NCBI GenBank assembly: GCA_033105485.1
Contig: CP136956.1
Span: forward strand, 868,001-932,000
Direction: 5' to 3'
Length of the DNA stretch: 64,000 nucleotides
From: LVI-A0039 sp033105485
GTDB lineage: Bacteria > Bacillota_I > Bacilli_A > UBA3375
Shown one piece after another: positions 54,189-63,620 of this stretch. Numbering within the stretch: the first letter of the stretch is position 1; the number at the start of each line of letters is the position of its first letter. Position numbers and translations under genes: made by a program. The notes beneath the pieces are model-generated. The model saw only the letters and a list, made by a program, of their open reading frames with translations, did not search any database and had not been told where the DNA came from.

Positions 54189-55514
54189 CTATACTATATC
54201 CATTTTTCCACGTTTATCATATATCACTTTACAAATGATTAGACCTAAACCACGATAGATACCAGATAAACTAATACCTATCCATATTCCATTTAGACCA
54301 ATTGCTAGCGAAAATCCAATTACTAATATAATTCTTAAGACATTTCCACTAATACTAAAGAATGATGGAATTTTAGTAAGTCCATAACCATTAAAGTACC
54401 CAGAACCAATTCCCTCATATAACGTAAATACCTGAGATACAGATAAGGCATAGAAATAGTTGACACCAATTGCAACAATTTCATTACTATCTGTAAAAAG
54501 CCTCATCATCGGATCAGCTTTTGCTATGAACAACCATAATAAAAATATTCCGTATACTGTCGAGAATCTAAACAAATACTTATAAGCTTTATCAATTCGT
54601 TCTTTATTTTTAGCACCGTAGTTTTGACCAGTAAATACACCACAAGCAATTCCTAGACCAGAAGCAAACATCCATGATAAAGATTCAACTTGCGAACCAA
54701 TACGTTGAGCAGCGATTACATTGTCTCCATATGTAATTGCATATGTACTAATGATCATTGCAACAAATGTAAAGAACACTTGATATGTTCCGGTTGGAAT
54801 ACTAATGCGCATAATGCGCCCAGCAATAAGTCGTACAAACCTAGCTGGCTCTTTAAACTGACGGTCATATTTAAGCAGGCTTACAACTGAAATAATAAAT
54901 ACTAATGCATTAGCTACTACAGTTGCTATTGCAGCACCAGCTGCACCTAGATCTAATGTAATAATTAATAACGGATCCAATAACATATTTACAACTAATC
55001 CAATCCCATTGTAAATAAGTACTTGTTTAGTTTGCCCACGTGCCTGGAAAATACTCATTAAGTTTTGATTTATCATCATAAATAAAATCGCAAAACTCGC
55101 AATTCGCAGATAGATAATAGCCATATCATTAATTACTTGGCTCTCTAAATTAAAAACATAAATTAAAGGTCCGGCAAATAGTAACATCACAAGCGTATAT
55201 AATACCGAGATAACTACATTAATTGATACACCCGTTTTAATAATATCTCTTGACTCATGAACATTTCCACGTCCAATTGATTGCGACAATAGCGTCTCCA
55301 TCCCTTGTTTAGAAAAGTAAACAACACTTGAAGCAAGCCATAAATATAGCCCTGCTGTTCCAACAGCACTTAACGCTTCATCTCCGCTCATTCCGATAAA
55401 GAACATATCAATCATGTTATATGCAATATTAACTAAGTTAGCTAACATTAATGGTAATGCTAAATAAAATAACTCTTTCCCTATACTTCCACGGGTTAAA
55501 TCTTTTGTTTCCAT
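54189..55514 (-). CDS. MATE-family efflux transporter
   Basis: A 441-residue transporter with 12 predicted membrane segments in two homologous halves. The start LTRGSIGKELFYLALPLMLANLVN and the loop QSIGRGNVHESRDII in the first half, with GQNYGAKNKERIDKAYK in the second, are characteristic. It exports cationic drugs or metabolites using Na+ or H+; the substrate is unknown. Its start overlaps the DUF523 gene by 19 bases. Confidence 0.9.
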   Translation of the reverse strand: METKDLTRGSIGKELFYLALPLMLANLVNIAYNMIDMFFIGMSGDEALSAVGTAGLYLWLASSVVYFSKQGMETLLSQSIGRGNVHESRDIIKTGVSINVVISVLYTLVMLLFAGPLIYVFNLESQVINDMAIIYLRIASFAILFMMINQNLMSIFQARGQTKQVLIYNGIGLVVNMLLDPLLIITLDLGAAGAAIATVVANALVFIISVVSLLKYDRQFKEPARFVRLIAGRIMRISIPTGTYQVFFTFVAMIISTYAITYGDNVIAAQRIGSQVESLSWMFASGLGIACGVFTGQNYGAKNKERIDKAYKYLFRFSTVYGIFLLWLFIAKADPMMRLFTDSNEIVAIGVNYFYALSVSQVFTLYEGIGSGYFNGYGLTKIPSFFSISGNVLRIILVIGFSLAIGLNGIWIGISLSGIYRGLGLIICKVIYDKRGKMDIV

Positions 55515-55960
55515 ATATATTCCCTTATTCCTTCTATATCATTTTCTGTAAAGATAACTACACCATTTTCTTTTAATAGCTTGGTTGTAACTCCACTCCC
55601 ACTTACAACACTAGAACTATGTGTCCCATCATATATTTGGTTTACACCACACGATGGACTACGTTCTTTCATAATAGCTACTTTAACTTCTAACTCTTGA
55701 CATAACTTTAATACTGAACTTGCTCCAGCACTAAATTGTTTAGTAACATCTTCACCATTAATTGTTATAACTTTATTACCAGATATTTCCGCAGGTAATC
55801 TAGGTGTGCTTAATCCCCCTAATTGTTCAGCGCAAACTGGAATAACATTAGCGCCTGCTTCTTTAAGAAAATTAATGATGGCTTGCATTTCTGGCTTATC
55901 TTGCGCTTTACCATCATACCTTGTTGGTAATAGAAAACAACTGCTTACTAATACATTCAT
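55496..55960 (-). CDS. DUF523-family protein
   Basis: A 154-residue DUF523 protein. Conserved cysteines occur in VSSCFLLPTRYDG, VIPVCAEQLGGLSTPR and KERSPSCGVNQIYDGT, matching the family pattern. Function is not established; related domains bind iron-sulfur clusters or act in sulfur chemistry. It is translationally coupled to the MATE gene. Confidence 0.88.
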   Translation of the reverse strand: MNVLVSSCFLLPTRYDGKAQDKPEMQAIINFLKEAGANVIPVCAEQLGGLSTPRLPAEISGNKVITINGEDVTKQFSAGASSVLKLCQELEVKVAIMKERSPSCGVNQIYDGTHSSSVVSGSGVTTKLLKENGVVIFTENDIEGIREYIWKQKI

Positions 55961-55972
55961 CTTACCTCCACA

Positions 55973-56001
55973 TAATAAAGGCCACCACTAGGTGTGATGG
56001 C
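55973..56001 (-). terminator. Weak terminator-like hairpin after the TetR gene
   Basis: GCCACCAC (55981-55988) and GTGATGGC (55994-56001) pair over eight bases with one wobble on the minus-strand RNA. The following T tract is interrupted. Confidence 0.45.
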
Positions 56002-56002
56002 A

Positions 56003-56698
56003 TTAATAAATTCGATTTTCGTTATTTTTTTCAATTAAGTTTTTAAAGTTATTTGTATATAACTCTTTAATTGGTAACTGACGATTAATTGTCATTTCTA
56101 GAATTCTAATACTCAATTCCATTTCCTCACCAAGTAACTTAGTTTTTTCTAATTGTTTTGCTTCTTCAAATGATTTAACCTGATACTTAGTAATTAGCTT
56201 ACGCATTCTTTCATCGAAATATCTAAACTCTCTTGCGAATAATTTAGCAATAATAATTGGTTGCACGTCATAATCTAAACTACCATCAATCTTCCCTTTT
56301 TCAAGAACATCACAGACCATCTTAATTAAGGCTCCATCTGCTTTTTTTCTCATTAAACGGTATAAATCTCCACGATCTATCTGTACAATAATATCATATA
56401 ACTCTTTACGTAATACTGCTTTTTCAGAAGTATCTAAATAAACAGTTCGGTAGAAGTTTAATAAATTCTCGTAACCATTGTGTTCTGGTAAAATGAAAGC
56501 ATTAATACAATCGATGTATACTTGTTCATACTCATCTAAAATTTGAGGTATGATGTCTTCTTTACTTTTATAGTAATGATAAAACCCACCTTTTGAACAG
56601 TCAGATGCTTCTATTATCTCTGCTAAGGTTGTTTTATCATATCCTTTTTCACGGAATAGTCTTTTTGAATTTTCATATATCGTTTTTTGAAGTTCCAC
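56003..56698 (-). CDS. TetR/AcrR-family transcriptional regulator
   Basis: A 231-residue repressor. The helix-turn-helix occupies about residues 10-45 (LFREKGYDKTTLAEIIEASDCSKGGFYHYYKSKE, read in parts), followed by a helical ligand-binding domain. I start at GTG 56698, four bases after GAGGGGG; the upstream ATG at 56755 would give a hydrophobic extension crossing the promoter. Its own promoter and that of the divergent UspA gene share a palindromic operator. The ligand is unknown; MATE and DUF523 lie downstream in the same direction. Confidence 0.88.
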   Translation of the reverse strand: MELQKTIYENSKRLFREKGYDKTTLAEIIEASDCSKGGFYHYYKSKEDIIPQILDEYEQVYIDCINAFILPEHNGYENLLNFYRTVYLDTSEKAVLRKELYDIIVQIDRGDLYRLMRKKADGALIKMVCDVLEKGKIDGSLDYDVQPIIIAKLFAREFRYFDERMRKLITKYQVKSFEEAKQLEKTKLLGEEMELSIRILEMTINRQLPIKELYTNNFKNLIEKNNENRIY

Positions 56699-56723
56699 TT
56701 TGCCCCCTCTACTAATCACTACA

Positions 56724-56775
56724 ATTATAACACACTTACAAACCGTCGGTTTCAAATTAAATTACATGCTATAAT
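56724..56775. promoter_or_regulatory. Shared promoter/operator between tetR and uspA genes
   Basis: AAACCGTCGGTTT (56740-56752) is a perfect 6-1-6 palindrome of the TetR operator type. A TATAAT lies 10 bases away on the minus strand (56724-56729). Another TATAAT, preceded by TG, is on the plus strand (56770-56775). With 17-base spacers both -35 positions fall on 56747-56752 inside the palindrome, so bound repressor would block both genes. Confidence 0.75.
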
Positions 56776-56795
56776 TAGTTTATAAAGGAGGCTGT

Positions 56796-57227
56796 ATGTT
56801 AAAAACAATTTTAGTAGCAATTACAAATGACGACAAACGTGAAAAAGTATTAAATCAAGCAATCGCAATGGCTAAAAGATATCAAGCAGATTTAGTTATT
56901 GCCCATGTAAATCAAATTGTGTTACCTCAAACGGGAACACTTGCGTATTCTCATGGAAACTCAATTACAATCGATTCTCTATCTAAAGAAGAGATGGAAA
57001 CATATAAAAGTTTAGCACTACAATCAGGTATTAAGAATGTTGAAACACGAATAATTGAAGGACTAGATGTTGCATCAATTATTACTGGCGAAATTACTCG
57101 TCAATATGAACCAGACTTATTAATCGTTGGTGATAATAAACACCATTCATTTATTGAGAAAATGATCGGTTCAACTGCAAGTGGAATTGTTAAAAACGCA
57201 GCTTGCTCAGTATATATTGTTAAATAA
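56796..57227 (+). CDS. Universal stress protein (UspA family)
   Basis: A 143-residue UspA domain. It starts LKTILVAITNDDKREKVLNQAI and ends with VGDNKHHSFIEKMIGSTASGIVKNA, the region that binds ATP in many relatives. The canonical G-2X-G spacing is altered (GDNKH), so nucleotide binding is uncertain. An AGGAGG site is present. Divergent from and probably repressed by the TetR regulator. Confidence 0.88.
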   Translation: MLKTILVAITNDDKREKVLNQAIAMAKRYQADLVIAHVNQIVLPQTGTLAYSHGNSITIDSLSKEEMETYKSLALQSGIKNVETRIIEGLDVASIITGEITRQYEPDLLIVGDNKHHSFIEKMIGSTASGIVKNAACSVYIVK

Positions 57228-57228
57228 C

Positions 57229-57266
57229 AAAAAAAGGTTTCTACCAACTGGTAGAAACCCATTTTT
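57229..57266. terminator. Bidirectional intrinsic terminator
   Basis: Ten-base perfect arms GGTTTCTACC (57236-57245) and GGTAGAAACC (57250-57259), seven A before and five T after, between converging UspA and GtrII-like genes. Confidence 0.93.
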
Positions 57267-58752
57267 ATTTACTATAGTTTATATTGATGATTCCATTCTT
57301 TTCGTAGATATAACCTTCTTTTGGATATTCCGGGGCATCTTGATCACATTCATTGTTTACAAACTCATTTCCAAGCCCATATAAGCCATACATGCTACTT
57401 GTCATATTCTTAGTATATTCCAAAGAGTCATCATACTTAGCAAATACTAAATATGATGGCCCTTGAATATTTAAGTAGTTTCTATTTTCAAATACATATG
57501 GATAACCATTTGCATAATTTAAGTTGGAATTATATCCTAAATGTCCACATACCGATAACTTACTAGTTGCGTCATACCCATCATATCTTTGCAAATCCGT
57601 AATCACAGTTTCTGTAACTAGTCTATTATTTTCCATATGCTTTAAGTCAATGGTTTCCATTGCTAAAATAGTATTTAGATTAAAGAATATCGCTAGACCT
57701 ACAATTATTAGAGCTATATTCTCATATTTACCTTTATGCTCCAAGAAAATAATCGCACTCATTATAAAGTAAAATATCATTGCTAAATAGGTTCTATCCG
57801 AACCATCTGAAGTAATAATCACATGTGAGAATAAAGAAATCGGGATAGTCAATATTAAGACGACTATAAGCGCCTTATTTTTATTTGATATCCTATTGCT
57901 AGTAACAAATTTGTAGAAATATAGCATGGGAGTAACTATAAAGATCGCCCATATGACTGGGATTTGTGCCCAATCATAATAGTTAAGTCGAGATAAAAGC
58001 AAATTAATGTATTGTCTATATACTATAGATAGATTTGCAGGTAATCCTGATAGTATTGACATCACACTTAAATCTGATGCACCTTTATAATTCGTAACTG
58101 TCATTCCTGTTATTAGCAACAACAATTTAAATACTACTAAATATACAAGGCCTGCAGCCACTAAGTATAGTAGTGACAATAAACCCTCTTTAATATCAAC
58201 TTCTTTTTTTGACAGTTTTTTTAGATAATAAAGCGTAAACACTATAGTCATAACTGAAATAAGAGCCTGATAAATTGCTAATGCTGCAGCACCAAACAAT
58301 ATTCCCATATATGTTTGTTTATCTGGTTTTAATATATAGTACATTGCTAAAAGCGATAATGCAGTTCCCAGTGTATACAACCACATATCTACACCAAAAC
58401 GGTAATATATCTCGAACGTTGGATATGTGTATACTAGAGCTGTAATCGCAAACATTGTTCTTAATCTTCTAACTTCAAAAAGTTTTATACTAGTGATTGT
58501 TATAATAAGCATCGAACAGTATGAAAATATTGATGTAATGATTGGATTATAAACTCCATACCCAATTGTATTAGTAAGAAATACACCTAAAAATCGACCA
58601 TTACCATTATAGACTCTTCCATTGGCAATTCTAGTGATTCCGTCATCATTAGCTATAGTTTGATTGAAAATCAGACCGTAACTAACTATAAACATTAATA
58701 TCGAAAAGAAAATAATCAATTCCCATTTATATTTTGAATAATCTTTTTTCAT
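57265..58752 (-). CDS. GtrII-like membrane glycosyltransferase, copy 1
   Basis: A 495-residue protein with about 11 membrane segments and a C-terminal extracellular domain of about 100 residues. The N-terminal loop has NDDGITRIANGRVYNGNGRFL then VYNPIITS, matching the GtrII glucosyltransferase pattern (acidic pair, then GRF). Such enzymes move sugars from lipid carriers onto surface polysaccharides outside the membrane. The actual glycan is unknown. It lies eight bases after a paralogue with the same organisation; the shared C-terminal marks are a CG pair, YPY and YPxxGYIxEK. Confidence 0.7.
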   Translation of the reverse strand: MKKDYSKYKWELIIFFSILMFIVSYGLIFNQTIANDDGITRIANGRVYNGNGRFLGVFLTNTIGYGVYNPIITSIFSYCSMLIITITSIKLFEVRRLRTMFAITALVYTYPTFEIYYRFGVDMWLYTLGTALSLLAMYYILKPDKQTYMGILFGAAALAIYQALISVMTIVFTLYYLKKLSKKEVDIKEGLLSLLYLVAAGLVYLVVFKLLLLITGMTVTNYKGASDLSVMSILSGLPANLSIVYRQYINLLLSRLNYYDWAQIPVIWAIFIVTPMLYFYKFVTSNRISNKNKALIVVLILTIPISLFSHVIITSDGSDRTYLAMIFYFIMSAIIFLEHKGKYENIALIIVGLAIFFNLNTILAMETIDLKHMENNRLVTETVITDLQRYDGYDATSKLSVCGHLGYNSNLNYANGYPYVFENRNYLNIQGPSYLVFAKYDDSLEYTKNMTSSMYGLYGLGNEFVNNECDQDAPEYPKEGYIYEKNGIININYSK

Positions 58753-58760
58753 TGTTCTCC

Positions 58761-60290
58761 TTAATAACCTAATTTTTCACTAGCACCCAAACGTATATAC
58801 CAAACATCCTCTTTTTCTTCTATATACCCAGTTTCTGGATAGTAAGCTTGTTTGAAATCGCAGTCACCATCAGCTACATTTACATATTGTCCAATTCGCA
58901 TAAATAAATATGTGAAGTGATAACTATAATCCACTTCCATGTCTGGTAGTCCATTGTAAACACCAACTGTAACACCCGGTGCAAAAGCCTCACTATAATT
59001 ACCCATGAAATAAGGATACCATGAGTGATTTGGATAATTTTCATTATCTCTCATACTTCCACAAAATACAACTTCATCTGAAATGTCATAGTCTGTATTT
59101 GATGATAAGTCTTTATAAATCGTATTAGCGTGATAAAGATCTAATTCATTTTTTTCTATTAAGATATTTAGTAGTTGAGTTGTATTTTGATAATTTACTA
59201 ATAGTATAAATAATAATGGAATAATTAGTAGATTAACTTTATATTTAACAACTTCATATTCAACAAATAAAACTATTGCTAATAAGTAAATAGCAATAAA
59301 ACCAAATTGGATCCTAATTAAATCAATTTGAGTTATAAAATAAACTGCATTTATTAAAATTGGCATAACAAATATAATCAGAGCACTTATAAGTGTATTT
59401 TTTTTACTCATCCCTTTAACTTTCAATATTATCGGCGAGACTATAAGCGATAATATGATTATCGCATTACTAAATCCGTGGATGAATGGATTTGCAAAGT
59501 AATCTAATTTATTAGTCATAAATTGATAGAAGTTATGATAAGACATCACTATGCTGTGCGGAATATTACTTATTAAAAACTTAAGTCCGATTTCATCACC
59601 ATTCATATATGTATTTCTTTCGACTTGAAGAACGAATTCTATATAAAGGTTAACAATATAGTATGCAATAACAAATAGCACTAGCTTTCCAAAAGATAAT
59701 AATATTGGCTTCCAATCTAATTCTTCTTTAAATGCTAATGCAATCCAATATGCTGCCCAGATAGAAACAAGAGGTGAAATTACAGATTGATATATTGCCA
59801 GTGCACCAATTACGAATAAGCAAGCTACGAAATCTTTATACTTGTATTTGGCTTTTAAAGTCGTATATAAAGCAGCATTAATTAATGTATACGCTAAGAT
59901 ATACTCCCACATATCATTGTCATAGCCCCAATAAATAGCAAAGATTGGATACGTTACATTCGCTGCAAATATTAGTACTTTTACAAAGTTCGATTTTATA
60001 TTAAATAATTTAACCTGAAGCAATGTAGACATATAGAAACTTGCAAATAAATAAAAGCTATTAATTATCGGATTATATGTTGCGAATGCAAATAAGTCTG
60101 TTATAGGTTCGCGTAAGAATCGTCCATTTGCTTGGTACCATAAACCTGAAAAAGTACGTGCGATTGAATCATGGTTAAATGTCATCTTATTAAATACAAG
60201 TCCATACGTGAACATAAAAATAATAAAACACATAACAAGCAGTGTTAGCTTTGGCGCTTCATCAAAATAATTATCAAATTTTTTTTTCAT
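58761..60290 (-). CDS. GtrII-like membrane glycosyltransferase, copy 2
   Basis: A 509-residue paralogue of the downstream gene. The corresponding loop reads NHDSIARTFSGLWYQANGRFL followed by TYNPIINS, so the first acidic residue of the pair is His here. About 11 membrane segments and a C-terminal soluble domain with YPYFMGNY and YYPETGYIEEK follow. Divergence between the copies suggests an old duplication with different donor or acceptor. It is transcribed first in the pair. Confidence 0.7.
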   Translation of the reverse strand: MKKKFDNYFDEAPKLTLLVMCFIIFMFTYGLVFNKMTFNHDSIARTFSGLWYQANGRFLREPITDLFAFATYNPIINSFYLFASFYMSTLLQVKLFNIKSNFVKVLIFAANVTYPIFAIYWGYDNDMWEYILAYTLINAALYTTLKAKYKYKDFVACLFVIGALAIYQSVISPLVSIWAAYWIALAFKEELDWKPILLSFGKLVLFVIAYYIVNLYIEFVLQVERNTYMNGDEIGLKFLISNIPHSIVMSYHNFYQFMTNKLDYFANPFIHGFSNAIIILSLIVSPIILKVKGMSKKNTLISALIIFVMPILINAVYFITQIDLIRIQFGFIAIYLLAIVLFVEYEVVKYKVNLLIIPLLFILLVNYQNTTQLLNILIEKNELDLYHANTIYKDLSSNTDYDISDEVVFCGSMRDNENYPNHSWYPYFMGNYSEAFAPGVTVGVYNGLPDMEVDYSYHFTYLFMRIGQYVNVADGDCDFKQAYYPETGYIEEKEDVWYIRLGASEKLGY

Positions 60291-60347
60291 TATTAACTCC
60301 CTCTAGTAATAATTAACCACTTAAATTATACCACAAAAATAACACAT

Positions 60348-60379
60348 AAAAAAGAAACTACTTTTAAAAGTAGTTTTTT
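60348..60379 (-). terminator. Intrinsic terminator after the serine hydrolase gene
   Basis: AAACTAC (60355-60361) and GTAGTTT (60370-60376) pair within a 22-bp palindrome; T and A runs flank it. It overlaps the gene's stop codon region. Confidence 0.75.
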
Positions 60380-61754
60380 ACTTGTCTTTTAGCCTGAAGA
60401 ATAAAATAAGTACTATTAAAACAATTAAGAATAAACACAAAGCAATTAAAAGCATCGTTGGATTGTCTTTAAAATATGAATATATCATTTTAGCTTCATT
60501 TTTTAGACCAGTTTTAGTCTCTTGTTTTGACAATGTTGTTATTAATTGCTCATTTTCAATTTCACTAACCTGAGTATTAAATTCAGGAATTTCATTTGCA
60601 TCAGGATCAATTAACGGTTCAATTTGAACTGTTTCAACTGCTTTTTGTTTATTTAAATACTTTGCTGGATACATTGCATTAAGTGTATTGAAAACATAGT
60701 TAGCCGGTAAATCACTTGAAACTACAAGACTGTCACAAGCTAAAACAAATAAGATATTGTCTGCAGGACGATAATATACTACTGTGTTTCCACCATACCA
60801 GATACCAGTGTGACCTACTACTTCCGTATCTGTTCCTTTGTGCTTAACATCTGTTCCATATCCACGATATGTATCTCCACCTAAATCTACTTCATCTAAA
60901 TCCATTAAAGCAAGATTATCGCTCCCAATTAACTTACCACTGATTAATGCCTGAAAAAAGTATGTTAGTTCTCTTGGTGTTGTAAGAACATCTGAATACC
61001 CTTTTGAGTACCATCCGAAGTCAAAGTCTGTTACTTTCCCATATGAAACACCATTTAAAGTTCCGACTACTGCTGCTTCATCTTTTAAAGCATTTGTATT
61101 TGGAAAGCCGGTATGTGTAAGTCCTAATGGATCAAAGATATTTTAAAACATGAATTCTTCATACGTTTGTCCACTAGCCTCTTCAATAATTGCTGCTAAT
61201 AATGTAAAACCTGCATTTGAATATAAGTAATTTGAATCTGGTTTAAATTTTTGATCTGAATTTAAGATTCGTTTTATTTCATTCTCTTTTGTAACATTAT
61301 GATTATCATTCTCTTCAGCATATATACCTGAAGTATGTGTTAATAACATTTTAATAGTAACATCTTGTTTACTTTTAGGAACATTATCAAAATACTTAGT
61401 TATCTTGTCATTGTAGTTTAGTTTACCTTGTTCCTGTAACATCATAATTGCAGTTGTAGTATATAATTTAGATACTGACCCAACATCGTAAATAGTATCC
61501 ATATCATATCCACCATCTGATCCTGCTGCACCTTCGTACAACACATCATAAGAGTCACCATTGTTTTTAGATATCATTACACTACCATTGAAATTAGTAT
61601 CTTCAACAGCTTTTTCAACTGACTTTTGTAGTGTACTTTCTGGAACAAATCGCTCGTCTACTTCACTCTCTGTTTCACTTGCATAAAAAATATTGTTTAC
61701 GCCCAATAAGGTAATAAACAATACTAATAGTATATTTAACTTCTTTAAGTTCAT
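60378..61754 (-). pseudogene. Membrane-anchored serine beta-lactamase-like hydrolase, interrupted by one stop codon
   Basis: A 459-codon gene of the class C beta-lactamase/DD-peptidase-like family. It has a signal peptide (residues 1-25), the active-site SxxK as GSVSKLYT near residue 94, a YSN motif (NYLYSNAGFTLL), a central substrate domain, and a C-terminal membrane anchor before RLKDK. The frame is unbroken except for one TAA at 61143-61145, immediately after GQTYEEFMF; the codons after it (N-I-F-D-P-L-G-L-T-H-T-G) continue the family consensus in the same frame. A Lys codon (AAA) is expected there, so one substitution created the stop. Confidence 0.85.
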
Positions 61755-61811
61755 TTTACTCCATTCGGCTTATATTATAACATGGTATTTTTATACTAGG
61801 TTAACTAAATG

Positions 61812-61838
61812 TTAAAAAGCAGCCACGGTGTGGCTGCT
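61812..61838 (-). terminator. Intrinsic terminator of the CoA-disulfide reductase gene
   Basis: Nine-base arms AGCAGCCAC (61818-61826) and GTGGCTGCT (61830-61838), then five T on the minus strand. Confidence 0.9.
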
Positions 61839-61840
61839 GC

Positions 61841-63508
61841 TTATACTAGTATATTGGTTCTTGAATTCTCTTCTAATTGCATTGCTTTTTCGTATTTACT
61901 AATTAGTAAATAACTTCCTGCAACATTGTATGCTTCAAATCCATTTGCTTGTAACATTAACGTCATGTTATATGAACGTTGTCCAGTTTGACAGTGTACA
62001 TACACAGGCTTAGAACTATCAATTTCATCAAGTCTATTTCTCATTTCACTCATTGGTATATTAACAACTCCATCAACGTGACCACGTGCATACTCATTAG
62101 CTTCACGTACGTCAATAACTTGAGCATCTGATTTCACTAAATCATATACATCTGTGAAGCGAACTTGTTTATAATCACCTTCTAATAAGTTTGTTGCAAT
62201 GTATCCCATCTTGTTAATTGCATCTTTACCTGTACCAAATGGTGGTGCATAAGTTAGTTCTAAGTCAGCTAAGTCATATACATCCATCTCAGCTTTAATT
62301 GCTGTTGCTAAAACATCAATACGTTTATCTGCAACTCCGCTACTCACTGCTTGTCCACCTAAGATTTTTCCTGTTTCTTGTTCAAAGATTACTTTTAAGA
62401 TTACTGGTTTTACACCTGGCATTAGCCCTACACGGTCTGTAGGCGCTGCATAAGCAACTTCATATTTAATATCAGTATTTGCTAGTGCTTTTTCATTTAA
62501 TCCTGTACTTGCCATTGTTAGGTCAAATACTTTAATAATACTTGAACCAACATATCCATTGTTTCTAACTTTTTTTCCACAGATGTGATCTGCGATTAAT
62601 CTACCTTGTTTATTAGCAGGACCTGCTAATGCTAATGGCATAGTCTCATTTGTAATTTGATTCTTAATTAAAATTGCATCTCCACCTGCATAAACATCCT
62701 TATCTGATGTTTGATAATTACTATCAGTAACAATATATCCGCGGTCTGTCATTTCAATTGAACTTCCGGCTAAGAATGCTGTGTCTGGTTTAACTCCAAT
62801 TGATAAGATTACACCATCTGTTTCAACAGTCGTTCCATCATTTAATACAACTTCTGTTTCGGTAAATGAATCTACCATTTTACCTTTAATTAACTCAATA
62901 CCATGGTCTGCAAATGCTAAGTCAGCATGGATTGACATTTCTTTATCAAATGGGGCTAGAATTTGGTCATTACCCTCAATCAGTGTAACTTCATATCCTG
63001 CTTCACGTAAGTTTTCTGCTGCTTCAACACCAATAAATCCACCACCAATTACTGTCATGTGTTTGGGCTTAATAGTTTCTAAGTGTTCCATAATTTTTGC
63101 TGTATCAGGAACTGTTTTAAGCGTAAAGTGCTTAATTAAGTCTAAACCTTTAAACGGAGGAACAATAGCTTGTGCTCCCGGTGTTAATACTAATTTATCA
63201 TAACTTAATTTGTACTCACCTTCTGGTGTGTTTACAACTACGTATTTTTGATCGTTGTTTACACTTGTAACTTCACTGTTTACACGTACATCTAAGTTAT
63301 ATTGACTATTTAACTTTTCAGGTGACATTAATACTAATTTTTCAGTCTTATCAATTGTTCCTGATAAACGATAAGGTAAACCACAGTTTGAGAATGACAC
63401 GAATGGCCCTTTATCTAATACAATAATTTCTGCTTTTTCATTTAATCTTCTAAGTCTAGCTGCAGTACTAGCTCCTGCTGCAACTCCACCAATAATCACA
63501 TATTTCAT
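61841..63508 (-). CDS. CoA-disulfide reductase with C-terminal rhodanese domain
   Basis: A 555-residue flavoprotein. The N-terminal FAD domain begins YVIIGGVAAGASTAARLRR; the single redox Cys is Cys42 in FSNCGLPYR. An NAD(P)H domain (TVIGGGFIGVEAAENL) and a dimerisation domain follow, then a rhodanese domain with active Cys in VHCQTGQRS. The fusion is the CoADR-RHD type, reducing CoA disulfide or CoA persulfide and linking thiol balance to sulfane sulfur. ATG 63508 follows GGAGG; an ATG 15 codons earlier is rejected. A CoA-synthesis gene (coaX) lies just upstream. Confidence 0.92.
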   Translation of the reverse strand: MKYVIIGGVAAGASTAARLRRLNEKAEIIVLDKGPFVSFSNCGLPYRLSGTIDKTEKLVLMSPEKLNSQYNLDVRVNSEVTSVNNDQKYVVVNTPEGEYKLSYDKLVLTPGAQAIVPPFKGLDLIKHFTLKTVPDTAKIMEHLETIKPKHMTVIGGGFIGVEAAENLREAGYEVTLIEGNDQILAPFDKEMSIHADLAFADHGIELIKGKMVDSFTETEVVLNDGTTVETDGVILSIGVKPDTAFLAGSSIEMTDRGYIVTDSNYQTSDKDVYAGGDAILIKNQITNETMPLALAGPANKQGRLIADHICGKKVRNNGYVGSSIIKVFDLTMASTGLNEKALANTDIKYEVAYAAPTDRVGLMPGVKPVILKVIFEQETGKILGGQAVSSGVADKRIDVLATAIKAEMDVYDLADLELTYAPPFGTGKDAINKMGYIATNLLEGDYKQVRFTDVYDLVKSDAQVIDVREANEYARGHVDGVVNIPMSEMRNRLDEIDSSKPVYVHCQTGQRSYNMTLMLQANGFEAYNVAGSYLLISKYEKAMQLEENSRTNILV

Positions 63509-63596
63509 ATTACTTCCTCCGCTATATAACTGTTTGGTTATATTTATTTTCAAATATATTATACATCATTTGCCATAGCAAGTGGTCAGTTTACAT

Positions 63597-63620
63597 AAAA
63601 AAAGTAGCTTTCGCTACTTT
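63597..63620 (-). terminator. Intrinsic terminator overlapping the coaX stop
   Basis: AAAGTAGC (63601-63608) and GCTACTTT (63613-63620) with a TTTC loop, T run on the minus strand. The TAG stop of coaX (63614-63616) lies in the stem. Confidence 0.88.

Noticed and set aside
60378..60905. Separate small membrane protein starting at M-D-L-D-E
   Set aside because: It is in frame with and continues the serine hydrolase after the single TAA; conserved hydrolase residues lie between that stop and this ATG.
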